From Candidatus Woesearchaeota archaeon (GTDB taxonomy: Archaea > Nanobdellota > Nanobdellia > Woesearchaeales > SM23-78): DNA of 61,056 nt. Of this stretch, positions 52,554 through 61,019 are shown one piece after another. The stretch's first letter is position 1; every line of letters starts with the position of its first letter. The position numbers and the translations under genes were made by a program. The notes under the pieces were generated by a model. The model was not told the origin of the DNA, did no database searches, and saw only the letters and a list, made by a program, of their open reading frames with translations. The stretch is from contig JAFGGS010000001.1 of the NCBI GenBank assembly GCA_016930415.1, positions 1 through 61,056 of the forward strand, in the 5' to 3' direction.

Positions 52554-52973
52554 TTGAAAAAGAAAACTGCTTCAAAAAAGAGATCTAGACCTAAGCCTGA
52601 GATTACGGCCGGAAAGCTCCACGACATGCTTCGAGACCACGAAGACATGATGAAGAGCGCGGCTATGCAGAAAGCCATGAAGACAATGCCCGTCCTAAGG
52701 GAGCTTGGGCCTGAACAGCAGTTCGTCATGTCCAACGGCGAGAAGATAAAGAGCCTGATGGAACTCCAGAGCCAGTTGATTAGGATGGATGCTGGCGTCT
52801 TTGACTCGCACGTAGACCAGAACAAGAACGACTTCGCGACTTGGGTCTACCACGCGATCGGAGATCACGACCTTGCAGGCAAGATGGGTCCTTTGAAGAT
52901 GAAGGAGCAGAACCTAAAAGCCGTGAAGGACCACATAAAGGCCTGCATGCACATGAAGCCTAAGAAGGCTTAG
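52554..52973 (+). CDS. DUF5752-like small protein
   Basis: 139 residues. Basic N-terminus (KKKTASKKRSRPKP), then QFVMSNGEKIKSLMELQSQL, MDAGVFDSHVDQNKNDFATWV and AIGDHDLAGKM, the pattern of the short archaeal DUF5752 family. Function unknown. TTG start with AGAGGTGC SD. Convergent, overlapping the dus stop by 4 nt. Confidence 0.7.
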   Translation: MKKKTASKKRSRPKPEITAGKLHDMLRDHEDMMKSAAMQKAMKTMPVLRELGPEQQFVMSNGEKIKSLMELQSQLIRMDAGVFDSHVDQNKNDFATWVYHAIGDHDLAGKMGPLKMKEQNLKAVKDHIKACMHMKPKKA

Positions 52974-53923
52974 AACCTTATCTCGCCCTGAAACGCTCTG
53001 GTCACCTGATCAAAACCTGAAGCAGACCTGATGCTGTCCTTCAACCGGTTGTTCTTCCTTATGAAGGATGCGAACCAGAGGGCTTGCTGCTTGAACTCAG
53101 AGAGACTCTTCTTCTCCTGCTGGTTGTAGAAGTCAGCGAACCTTATGAAGCAGTTGACCTGATCCAGGTCAGTTGGCTCTGGAAGGTTCTTCCCCGTCTC
53201 AAGCAAGTATGCTGTCCTCTTGAATATTATGGGGTTACCCTTGGCAGCCCTTCCGATCATTACAGCGTCGCATCCAGTCCTCTCAAGCATGGCCTTTGCA
53301 TTGCCCGGGAGCGAGACGTCACCGTTCCCGATGATAGGGATGTTGACTGACGCCTTCGCCCTCTTTATCTCGTTCCAATTAGCTTTTACGCTGTAAGACT
53401 GGCTCCTCGTCCTGGCATGGACTGTAATCGCGCTCACCCCGAAATCCTCCAGGGCCTTGCATATCTCGACGGTCTTGACACTCTTCTCATCCCAGCCGAT
53501 CCTGATCTTAGCAGTCACCGGCTTGTTAGTATTGCTCATGACAGGCGGGATTACCTTCTTCAATTGCTCCGGATGCTTTGTGAAGAAAGCCCCTGCCTTC
53601 AAGCCCAGGACGTCGTGCTCGCAGCAGCCAAGGTTCACGTCGATGACGTCAGCGTACTCGTCGACCATGAGCGTGGCTTGTTTCATGAGCTCTGACTCGT
53701 TGCCTGCGAGCTGGACCATGAGCGGATGCTCGTTCCTTGAGAAGTTGATTATGCCAAGCTGGCGAGCCTTATCCTCCAAGAGCTTGTTGGCGAGTATCAT
53801 AGGCGTACTCGTGAGGCCTGCGCCGTACTCAGCGCACACCTGCCTGAAACCCTTGCAGTTCACGCCCTCCAGGGGGGCTAGGAGAACCTGACTTTTCAAA
53901 TGAAGCTTTCCGATCCTTAACAT
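52970..53923 (-). CDS. dus: tRNA-dihydrouridine synthase
   Basis: 317 residues, FMN TIM barrel. LLAPLEGVNCKGFRQVCAEYGA, LMVQLAGNESELM, DVIDVNLGCCEHDVLGLKAGAFF (catalytic Cys block, slightly divergent from NxGCP), VTAKIRIGWDEK, ITVHARTRSQSYS, IPIIGNGDVS, CDAVMIGRAAKGNP. Reduces uridines in tRNA; position not predictable. Confidence 0.93.
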   Translation of the reverse strand: MLRIGKLHLKSQVLLAPLEGVNCKGFRQVCAEYGAGLTSTPMILANKLLEDKARQLGIINFSRNEHPLMVQLAGNESELMKQATLMVDEYADVIDVNLGCCEHDVLGLKAGAFFTKHPEQLKKVIPPVMSNTNKPVTAKIRIGWDEKSVKTVEICKALEDFGVSAITVHARTRSQSYSVKANWNEIKRAKASVNIPIIGNGDVSLPGNAKAMLERTGCDAVMIGRAAKGNPIIFKRTAYLLETGKNLPEPTDLDQVNCFIRFADFYNQQEKKSLSEFKQQALWFASFIRKNNRLKDSIRSASGFDQVTRAFQGEIRF

Positions 53924-54049
53924 GGGCTTAGGAAGAAGGGGATCATTAATAAGGGTTTTGGCTGAGGACGAGCCAAATGGTTCTTGTAACCATTATATAA
54001 TGGTCAAACTAGCAAAGGTTTAAATACGATGGATGCGTATACTCCTGCG

Positions 54050-55306
54050 ATGGGGAAACAAAGACCTGCAAGGAGTATCCTTGCAAACCTCCTGCTAGCA
54101 GCGACCGCGACGGCCCTGCCATTCACGCCTATGGCGAGCGTGAGTGTGATAGGCTTCTACCAGCAAAAAGCATCCATGCAAAGGAAAGCCTTCGAAGAGA
54201 AGACAGGAATCCTAATCAGCGGACTGCCCTCGGAAGTCGAAGGCAAAGCCTACAAGCTGACAGAACTCGCAGACGTGATAGCAAAGGAACAGCGCGAGAT
54301 GAGATTCGACCTCGCAAGGATAGAGATGGACACCCCAAACCCACTCCTCAAATCACCCTCATCCCTCTACAAGTGGCTGACCAGCGGAAACCTAAGGATA
54401 CTCAACACCAACGGCTATCTGATATACGAGACCAACCCTGTCTTCAGGAACGTCATGGGATTATTGATAGACCCGCCAGGCGCCTTCAGGAACGCAAGCC
54501 ACCACGAGATAAAACACAGGAAGCTGGAAATCCTCCTGCGAGAACACCCTGAACTAAAGGTGAGGGCGCGATGGGAAGCCATACTCCGTGAAGGGCACCG
54601 ATCCCCAATCTACATGAGCCCGGAAGAACAGGAACGCTTCAACAGCCGCGCATCAACAGCCTTCCAGAGAAACCCGAACCTAAGAAGAGACAGCGACGCA
54701 GAGCAAGACAGGATATTCGAGTATTCAAGAGCCAACTTCCAAGAAAGCGTGGCGTGCCTGACTAGCCTCGCAGAGATGACGCACACAGACCCAAGATACG
54801 TCCTTCGAAGCATGGAGAAAGAACCCAAGCTAGAAGAGATCTTCGCACTGGCAGACGAGCTGAAGCTGATACCTCCAAGAACCCTGGCATACCTGGAACT
54901 TGCAAGGCACGAAGAAAAGATAGGCAAGTCATGGCAAGACGACCAAGCATACCTCATAGAAAGCCTGCAATTCTTAAACAACGACAGGGACACGCCCTAC
55001 GAGACGAGAATAAGGCTCAACAGGGGAACCTGCCTCAAGAACCTAGGCTTCGCCAGCGGCAACATCCAATGGTTCTGGAACGCAGAAGACGAGTACAAAC
55101 AAGGACTGAAAACAGCCAACGACCTGCACAGCTACGGAAAGATACTCGAAGCCATGAGCGACATGTACGCGCGCACAGGAATGCCGCGGCTAGCAAAGAC
55201 GCTCAGCGATGCGAAAAAAGAATACGACAAACGATACGACGCAGGAAACCCCGACCTAGCGACGAGAGGAGTGAACGACACCCTGAAAGCAAAGAACATA
55301 ATCTAA
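54050..55306 (+). CDS. membrane-anchored protein with HExxH motif and TPR-like end
   Basis: 418 residues, no family recognised. N-terminal hydrophobic segment (ILANLLLAATATALPFTPMA, ~9-28), then a helical domain. HHEIKHRK at about residue 150 contains HExxH, and a Glu occurs later in NFQESVACL, so a zincin-like protease is possible though unproven. The C-terminal ~130 residues have TPR-like spacing (AYLESLQFL-type helices, GNIQWFWNAEDEYKQGLKTA, HSYGKILEAMSDMYARTG). ATG at 54050 chosen: GTTTAAATA at 54018 gives a transcription start right there; the earlier ATG at 54029 would lie upstream of it. Confidence 0.75.
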   Translation: MGKQRPARSILANLLLAATATALPFTPMASVSVIGFYQQKASMQRKAFEEKTGILISGLPSEVEGKAYKLTELADVIAKEQREMRFDLARIEMDTPNPLLKSPSSLYKWLTSGNLRILNTNGYLIYETNPVFRNVMGLLIDPPGAFRNASHHEIKHRKLEILLREHPELKVRARWEAILREGHRSPIYMSPEEQERFNSRASTAFQRNPNLRRDSDAEQDRIFEYSRANFQESVACLTSLAEMTHTDPRYVLRSMEKEPKLEEIFALADELKLIPPRTLAYLELARHEEKIGKSWQDDQAYLIESLQFLNNDRDTPYETRIRLNRGTCLKNLGFASGNIQWFWNAEDEYKQGLKTANDLHSYGKILEAMSDMYARTGMPRLAKTLSDAKKEYDKRYDAGNPDLATRGVNDTLKAKNII

Positions 55307-55359
55307 GCCAAAAACAATATAAATAAACTTGAGTTCTAGAAGAAAACAAACAGAAAAAC

Positions 55360-55463
55360 AGCCCGATAGTGTAGCGGCCAATCATACAAGGTTCTGGACC
55401 CCAGTGAAACCAATCCACGCGGAGAAAACCCTTGTGACCCAGGTTCGAATCCTGGTCGGGCTA
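55360..55463 (+). tRNA. tRNA-Gln(CTG) with 31-nt intron
   Basis: Acceptor AGCCCGA/TCGGGCT, D-arm GTG...CAT with GG loop, anticodon stem CAAGG/CCTTG, spliced loop TTCTGGC (anticodon CTG), variable TGAC, T-arm CCAGG-TTCGAAT-CCTGG, discriminator A. Intron 55398-55428 at position 37/38: central helix TTCT/AGAA with bulges GGA and AAC. Promoter ATATAAATA ~40 nt upstream (~55317). No CCA encoded. Confidence 0.93.
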
Positions 55464-55543
55464 TTCCTTCTTTTTTTGGCTTGCTGTGCGCTTTTCAAAT
55501 GCAATACCTTTTAAACAAGCCCTTTTTCTTGTGGGTTACTCTT

Positions 55544-55999
55544 ATGGTTGCTTTGGGTTTTGAAGTCGATGTCGCTGCCCGTAGGCTCGCTGCCAAGGCG
55601 CGGAAGTCGATTAGTAATTACTGCTTTTCTGAGTGCAAGGCTTATTGTTGCAGGCAGGGTTATCTCTTGTTGACTGAGCGGGAGGCTAGGATGGTTGTCA
55701 AGGTTGACACTGCTGGTTTACGGGTGATTGACGTCCATGAGGGTCTTGGCGGCAAGCGGTTCGCCTTGAACCTGGGGGCGAGCGGCTTTTCCTGTCCTAA
55801 TCTCTCTGGTTTTAAGTGCTTGATCCATAAGAGCAGGTCTAGGCCTCTTGCTTGCAGGGAGTTCCCGCTCTTTATCAGGAAGGATAAGATTGTCATGGTG
55901 ACTTTTAGGTGTCCTGCTGCAAAGGAGAACTTGCTCTACCCTTTCCTGGCTAAATTCAAGAAGATGGGCTATAAGATAGTATATGATCAGGAGAGGTGA
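55544..55999 (+). CDS. YkgJ-type cysteine-cluster protein
   Basis: 151 residues. Cys pattern CFSECKAYCCRQGYLLL near residue 26, then SCPNLSGFKCLIHKSRSRPLACREFPLFI, typical of the YkgJ/UPF0153 metal-binding (Fe-S or Zn) family. Function unknown, often linked to tRNA or protein modification. Start at 55544, because TTTTAAACA at ~55510 fits leaderless initiation there and upstream residues are not family-like. Confidence 0.82.
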   Translation: MVALGFEVDVAARRLAAKARKSISNYCFSECKAYCCRQGYLLLTEREARMVVKVDTAGLRVIDVHEGLGGKRFALNLGASGFSCPNLSGFKCLIHKSRSRPLACREFPLFIRKDKIVMVTFRCPAAKENLLYPFLAKFKKMGYKIVYDQER

Positions 56000-56406
56000 A
56001 GTCTTGCAAAGCCTTGATTCTTCAGCCTTGAATGTTGGCTGATATTAGAAAAAAAAATGTTTGAGTGGCAGTTTTGGGCGTTAAGTGATGCTCAGAGCAC
56101 CCTTTTGTTTTCAATAAACTGTTGCGCCCTTACTGGTCGCTTCTTATCCTGCCCCTTCTCCTACCACTCAAACCTGGTTCGTGTTTCATCTATCATCCTC
56201 TGCTCGACCTCTTCTTTTAGATAGGACCTCTTCCTTCTGGATAGATGCCGTCACATGAGATACCGCAATGAAGCCATACTAATGCCATGGGTCGCGGTAT
56301 CGTATTGTTATTAAAAGCAGCTGCGTATTAATAACTATGGTAGCGATAATCAATGCATTCGCAGAGAATTATTGTGAAACTTCTTTTTAACTATCCTTTC
56401 CAAGCA
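56000..56406. other. 407-nt non-coding stretch with inverted repeats
   Basis: No convincing reading frame. Holds TCAGCC/GGCTGA (56022-56042), possibly the 3' end of the YkgJ transcript, and GATACCGC/GCGGTATC (56259-56266 and 56294-56301), a perfect 8-bp inverted repeat around a 27-nt loop. Composition is pyrimidine-rich in the middle. No tRNA or known RNA recognised. Confidence 0.5.
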
Positions 56407-57474
56407 TCACATATATCTTTCCTTAAAAGTCTCAAAGTAGGTTATGAGCAGTGGCAATAATATCGGGCCGATGAATATCCCGACAACCCCGAACATGCTG
56501 GCGCCGCCTATGACCCCGATAATCACGATGATCTGGCTTACCTTGGCTTTTGCATGCACTATTTTCGCAAGCAGGATATTGTCAATTGTGCTGACTATCA
56601 GGAGGCCGTAGAAAAACAGGCCTATCCCTTTGCCCATGGTCCAGTAATCATGGGTGAAATAGCCGCTTAAAATCAGGAATAGCGAGGCGGGCGCCCATAT
56701 AATTGCTGTCCCGATAGTTGGAATCAAGGCGCAGAACGCGAGCAAGACACCAAAGAATATCGGAAATGGGACGCCAGCCATGTAAAAACCTATTGTTCCG
56801 ACAATTCCCTGGACAAATGCAACAAACAATTGCGCATAAACTACGGTGTGTGTTATATTTCCAAATTCACCGATAAGCCTTGTTACTGTTTTTGTCCTCA
56901 TTGGGAGCAGGTCAACTATCTTTTTTAGTATGTCCTTCCACTCTTTCATGATAAAATACGATATGACCAATATGAGAAAGATTTCTGCGATTATGAGAGG
57001 TATGCTCGGGATGAGGCTAGTTATCTTTTCCTCCAGGATGGGCAGGAATTTCTGCAGCTGCCTGTCAAAGCCAAACACAGACAGCTGTTCTATGCTGAAT
57101 CTTTCGGCCTGGTTAAGAAGAAGGCATACTTCTGAGTCAGCGCTGGTGCACCCGAAGCCAAATATTGCTCCTTTCGCAATCCTGCTCGATAATGAATTAT
57201 AAAAATAATATCCTTGCTGTGTAATCTCGAATGCCAAGAAAGAGAACGGGATTAATATAATTATGATGATAATAATCAGGGATAGGACAATTGAGATTGA
57301 TTTATTTGGTATCTTCGTATTTATTCTCTTGTGCAGGGGAAAAGAGATGTATGCGAGCAAGACGCTGCTTAATAGAATGGTAATCACTGGCCTGATGAGC
57401 ATAAATAATAGGACTAGCGCTAGTGTGAATATTATGAAAGGGACTATTTCTCTATAATGATTGTGGATTGCCAT
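56407..57474 (-). CDS. AI-2E/PerM family membrane transporter
   Basis: 355 residues. Eight or so hydrophobic segments with the family layout: two N-terminal helix pairs, an amphipathic extracytoplasmic stretch (~85-160), then GNITHTVVYAQLFVAFVQGIVGTIGFYMAGVPFP, ALIPTIGTAIIWAPASLFLILSGY and GGASMFGVVGIFIGPILLPL. Members export small molecules or exchange Na+/H+; the substrate is not known. A GTTATAATC element lies ~35 nt upstream. Confidence 0.88.
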   Translation of the reverse strand: MAIHNHYREIVPFIIFTLALVLLFMLIRPVITILLSSVLLAYISFPLHKRINTKIPNKSISIVLSLIIIIIIILIPFSFLAFEITQQGYYFYNSLSSRIAKGAIFGFGCTSADSEVCLLLNQAERFSIEQLSVFGFDRQLQKFLPILEEKITSLIPSIPLIIAEIFLILVISYFIMKEWKDILKKIVDLLPMRTKTVTRLIGEFGNITHTVVYAQLFVAFVQGIVGTIGFYMAGVPFPIFFGVLLAFCALIPTIGTAIIWAPASLFLILSGYFTHDYWTMGKGIGLFFYGLLIVSTIDNILLAKIVHAKAKVSQIIVIIGVIGGASMFGVVGIFIGPILLPLLITYFETFKERYM

Positions 57475-57575
57475 TGCGTGGATATGTATGATGACGCTGT
57501 TGTATGATTATAACGAACCATGTATTCATACATCCTCCATTCCAGTTATATGCGTATGCGGCATTGGTTTTTAAT

Positions 57576-57887
57576 CTAAACCTCAGTTTCTTTCTTCTTC
57601 CTAACAGATGCTGCAATCACTGCGCCTGTAACTGCTCCAGCAGCCGCGCCCACTCCTGCAGCGATCAACACGGATGCCTTTGGGTTTTCCTGGATGTAGC
57701 CCTCGACTTTCTCCTTGGCAATACTCGCGTTTTCCTTAAAAGTGGCAATCCTTTCCTTGCTGTTGTCCCGCACGCTTTCTGCGTTGTCCATCATCTTGTC
57801 AATCCCGTCGTGCGCCTTCTCGCGCATACTCTGTTTTTTTATCGAATCCTTCTTATTTGTTGCCGTTGAATTCTTTTTATTTGCCAT
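57576..57887 (-). CDS. ElaB/YqjD-like (DUF883) membrane-anchored protein
   Basis: 103 residues. Charged helical N-terminus (KAHDGIDKMMDNAESVRDNSKERIATFKENA) and a C-terminal Gly/Ala-zipper membrane helix (PKASVLIAAGVGAAAGAVTGAVIAASVRKKK). This is the layout of bacterial ribosome-binding ElaB/YqjD proteins, suggesting gene transfer. Downstream partner of the holin-like gene, same strand. Confidence 0.75.
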   Translation of the reverse strand: MANKKNSTATNKKDSIKKQSMREKAHDGIDKMMDNAESVRDNSKERIATFKENASIAKEKVEGYIQENPKASVLIAAGVGAAAGAVTGAVIAASVRKKKETEV

Positions 57888-57972
57888 TGTTTCACCTTTT
57901 GATTTTCATTTTCTTTTTTATTTTTTATCATGCATTTATCATTGTTATCTATCATTTATCTATTCGAATGGC

Positions 57973-58311
57973 CTATTTTGGCTCTCTAATCTTCAGGAGG
58001 AGGCCAATCACAAAAACTGTTATCCCTATTGAGAAGAAAGCTACTGCCTTGCTCAATCCAGCGTATTCTGTCAGGAGGAAAAAGAGAGCGAAGATCAGGA
58101 ATAACCCCCCTAGCCCGATCACTAAAAGAGTGTATATCCTCTTAAACATCCTTTTCTCTATGAGTATTATCTTGTCATCTATGTTGTTCATGATCATATT
58201 TGCGCCTTCTGCAATTCTAGGAAATATGCTTGAGGATATTGCCTGGAAAAGGGCGCTTAATCCGCCTTTTATTGCATCCATGAATCCATTCTCTTTTTTG
58301 TGTTCAGCCAT
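57973..58311 (-). CDS. small membrane protein, holin/YqjE-like
   Basis: 112 residues. Amphipathic N-terminal half, then two membrane helices (IYTLLVIGLGGLFLIFALFFL, GLSKAVAFFSIGITVFVIGLLL) ending in a short basic tail. Resembles the phage-holin-III/YqjE group that accompanies YqjD-like genes in bacteria, as here (86 nt upstream of it). Confidence 0.65.
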   Translation of the reverse strand: MAEHKKENGFMDAIKGGLSALFQAISSSIFPRIAEGANMIMNNIDDKIILIEKRMFKRIYTLLVIGLGGLFLIFALFFLLTEYAGLSKAVAFFSIGITVFVIGLLLKIREPK

Positions 58312-58470
58312 TGTGTCATGCTCCTATCCACAGAATTTACCTGGCTTTTGCAGTGTGTGCCTCTCCTGCCTTCCCGAACTAACTGCCAATATGGTTCAAG
58401 AACTGCCGAGATTGCCTTGTTGTGCGCTGTAAACGACCTTAACAACCAACTTCCTTTCTCTTAAGTAATC

Positions 58471-58749
58471 ATGCTAATGACGGGCAACACAACAGTTCTC
58501 ATGATGAAAAAACAAAATATGAATGCTAAGCTGTGGAGCTGTAGCGCTCTCTTATTGACATATCATGTCCTCATTATGTTCTTTCCTGCAGGCCTGCTCT
58601 TTACCATGCCCTTTCCGCCTGCGCTCTTTGCTGCCCTTTTCTTTGCGGCAGTCATCCTTCCGCCCCTGCTTGTCTTTGCCATTTTTCTATACCTCCAAGC
58701 TTTTATTTCCTGTAAAATTGATAAAAAAATAAAAAGTTTGACTAACTAA
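58471..58749 (+). CDS. small two-helix membrane protein
   Basis: 92 residues, unknown. Two hydrophobic segments (WSCSALLLTYHVLIMFFPAGLLF and PALFAALFFAAVILPPLLVFAIFLY), basic end (KIDKKIKSLTN). Start may be the internal MMKKQN or MNAK. Convergent with the next gene by 14 nt. Weak SD. Confidence 0.5.
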   Translation: MLMTGNTTVLMMKKQNMNAKLWSCSALLLTYHVLIMFFPAGLLFTMPFPPALFAALFFAAVILPPLLVFAIFLYLQAFISCKIDKKIKSLTN

Positions 58750-58763
58750 AGATGTTCTAGATG

Positions 58764-60032
58764 TTAAGCTGTTTGCCTCTCTTGTGCACTGAATTTATGC
58801 TCGCGCGCCTGGTCTATCCAGTTCTCGACAAGAGGTATGCCGGGGGTGTTTCCCTGGATGTTTATGTTAAGCGAGTCTTGCTTTTGCTGTACCAGATTAA
58901 GAAGCTTGTTTGCATTGTAGCTCTTGAGCTGGTCTATGCTGTGGATTCCTGATCTTTCAAGAAGCTCTGCGTACTGCGGCCCGATGCCGTTTATGCTTGC
59001 CAGTTCTGCCATGTTCTGCCAGCTCTTGACTGTGGTTAAAGGGGCTCCTGTCTTGTGTGATACATTAACGGGGTTGGCTTTCCATAGCTGGTATGTGTCA
59101 AGGATGCCGATTGTCTGCAGTGCCTTGCTATATTTAGGCCCGATTCCTTCCAGGTCCATCACTAGGTGTGTGCTGCCAAAATCGCTTCTCTTGTTAGTTC
59201 TCTTTGTGAGGCTGTCTTTTTGACGTACTGACTTCTTATCTGATCTTGTGGCAAAGGCATAGATTAATGCCGCCATTATAACCGCTGCCAGTCCTCCAAG
59301 AGTCCACCAGATCCATGATGTGTTGCTGGCTGTTGCTGGAGGCAATGTTGTTGGTGCCTGCGTCGGGGGAGCCGTGCTTGCAGGAATGATGACTGCGGCA
59401 GAGCTCTGGTTTGACTGCGAGGTCGAAGCTCCTGTGTTGAACCAATCTCCTCCTGTGGTGAAGCTCCACATGAAATCTCTAGAGATGGAATTGCCTGCAA
59501 TATCCTTCACTCCCGAGGTTATGCTCGCAGTGAATACATTCCCATATATCTGGTTTGGTTGCATGGGGTTGTAGCTTGGATCAGAAAGAGAAGGGTCTTT
59601 CGGTGTAAATGTCGCTGTCGCAGTCACTCCATCGTAACTTATGACGCCAGCAATCTGCCTTGTGCGGTATGCTGTCGACGGAGAACCTGCTTTTGGAGTC
59701 GTTCTTTGAAATACTGTGAATGTGTTCTCATTGATTGTGCTTGGATCCATCTGTTCACTGAAACGCACCGTCACTGCATCATGCGTCCCGATCGTCACTT
59801 GGTTATTCTCCGGAGACACCATGATTATGGTTGGTCTTGTCGTATCTGCTATTGCGCCAACAGGCACTGAAAAGAATGTAAATAGTGTTATGAATATGAT
59901 TGCACCCAGCATTATTGCAGGGGTGGCTGGCAGGAACCCTGCTCTCACAGCATTTTTCCCAACACATCCTCCTCTTTTAGCAACCTGATATTTTTTTGAT
60001 TCATTTAATCTTGATTCTTTTGATTGTATCAT
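58764..60032 (-). CDS. Ig-like domain, membrane helix and DUF4332 HhH fusion protein
   Basis: 422 residues. Signal/anchor helix ~38-60; a SbsA-type Ig-like domain (~64-195: DTTRPTIIMVSPENNQVTI, VTVRFSEQMDPSTINENTF, SGVKDIAGN, MWSFTTGG); a Ser/Thr/Pro-rich linker; a membrane helix ~240-262; a basic segment; then a tandem helix-hairpin-helix region (LEGIGPKYSKALQTIGI, INGIGPQYAELLERSGI) typical of DUF4332. If the N-terminus is exported, the HhH part is cytoplasmic and could bind DNA or protein at the membrane. GGAGGAG SD 6 nt before the ATG. Confidence 0.83.
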   Translation of the reverse strand: MIQSKESRLNESKKYQVAKRGGCVGKNAVRAGFLPATPAIMLGAIIFITLFTFFSVPVGAIADTTRPTIIMVSPENNQVTIGTHDAVTVRFSEQMDPSTINENTFTVFQRTTPKAGSPSTAYRTRQIAGVISYDGVTATATFTPKDPSLSDPSYNPMQPNQIYGNVFTASITSGVKDIAGNSISRDFMWSFTTGGDWFNTGASTSQSNQSSAAVIIPASTAPPTQAPTTLPPATASNTSWIWWTLGGLAAVIMAALIYAFATRSDKKSVRQKDSLTKRTNKRSDFGSTHLVMDLEGIGPKYSKALQTIGILDTYQLWKANPVNVSHKTGAPLTTVKSWQNMAELASINGIGPQYAELLERSGIHSIDQLKSYNANKLLNLVQQKQDSLNINIQGNTPGIPLVENWIDQAREHKFSAQERQTA

Positions 60033-60634
60033 TTTTTCTCCTCCCTGTTTATCTTGTTTGTTTTAGTTTTTTTTTAGTTTTTTTATGCTCTACGCGATTT
60101 ATTATGTCTCTGTACTCAGTATGTGTACTCGGTATTGTGCTATTGTGCCTTTGTACTCAGTATTATGCTCTCACACTCATGCCCTCATACTTGCAAATGG
60201 CTTTCTCTGTCTGGCTTATCTTATACTTCGAGAGGTTCATTCTCCCAAGCGGAGAACTCATCCAACTCCTCAGGATCCCAAGCCGCGCCTTTATTGTCAT
60301 CAAACCTTTGATTCTCGAATCTAGTCTCATACCTGTATCTCATCTGACTCACCCACCCGCTGTTTTTCTCATCTAATTAATATTATGAATCCATCTTGCG
60401 ATAGATGAGCAATCAATGATTGCTTGCGACAAAGAAATTACTTGCATGACCGTTGCATCAGAAGCACGTTTCTTACAAGCCAACTATTGATCCGCTCCCC
60501 AAGGCGGAGTTAGCTTGCGCTGGATAGAATTATCTATCCAACATTACTTTCTGGATGTATGCATATAATAATCTTTGGTTGAGAATCACAATCCTCTCTT
60601 GAGTCCTGGTTGAAAACATTAACATCTGTCCTCG
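60033..60634. other. ~600-nt non-coding stretch with repeats and hairpins
   Basis: No convincing gene. GTACTC(A/G)GTAT occurs three times within ~60112-60165. At 60392-60540 small hairpins follow each other: CATCT/AGATG, AGCAATC/GATTGCT, TCCGC/GCGGA, TGGATAGA/TCTATCCA. The pattern is like the array beside tRNA-Ala. Open frames here are hydrophobic artefacts of T-rich sequence. Confidence 0.55.
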
Positions 60635-60943
60635 CTATACTTTCAGGTGCGGCTGCCCGTTCTGTGGCTTTCCGCATAGTGGGCATATCAACGAGATGCC
60701 TCTTAATTTCGCCTGGTCTATCGGTTTCTTGCAATGCTTGCAGATTATTATTATGTCATTGTAAGGGTCATCTGATGGGTTTCTCGGATGGCCGTTTTGC
60801 GGTTTCTTGCACAAAGGGCATATCAGTGAGAGGCCGATTAATTCCGTGTGGTTCACTGGCTTCCCGCAGTGCTTGCACCTGAAATCAGGTTCAGCAAAGA
60901 CTTCCACGCCTCTTATCACTCCATTACTTTCTACAGTTCTCAT
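60635..60943 (-). CDS. tandem zinc-ribbon protein
   Basis: About 102 residues from the internal ATG (a longer frame reaches 60997). Two near-copies of one ~32-residue zinc-ribbon unit: FRCKHCGKPVNHTELIGLSL/ICPLCKKPQNG and ICKHCKKPIDQAKLRGISL/ICPLCGKPQNGQP, each with two CxxC pairs. An internal duplication. Role unknown, perhaps nucleic acid or protein binding. No clear SD, so the start is uncertain. Confidence 0.7.
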   Translation of the reverse strand: MRTVESNGVIRGVEVFAEPDFRCKHCGKPVNHTELIGLSLICPLCKKPQNGHPRNPSDDPYNDIIIICKHCKKPIDQAKLRGISLICPLCGKPQNGQPHLKV

Positions 60944-60993
60944 CTTGCATAAAGAAAAAGGGAGCTGCATATTAGATTGTTTGGTAGGGATAA

Positions 60994-61019
60994 TCAACAG
61001 ATAAGACTGTATCTGTTGA
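60994..61019. repeat. 10-bp perfect hairpin near window end
   Basis: TCAACAGATA-AGACTG-TATCTGTTGA. The arm begins CAACAGA, as do the hairpins at 38164 and 38099 (CAACAGAA). Upstream of the zinc-ribbon gene on the minus strand, so it may lie in its 5' region. Confidence 0.6.

Noticed and set aside
56000-56406. Box C/D or other small RNA gene
   Set aside because: Isolated TGATG and CTGA-like strings occur, but no properly ordered C, D', C', D set could be found.
59996-60376. 126-residue hydrophobic plus-strand frame
   Set aside because: T-rich, overlaps the start of the Ig/HhH gene, no ribosome-binding site or promoter; likely artefact.
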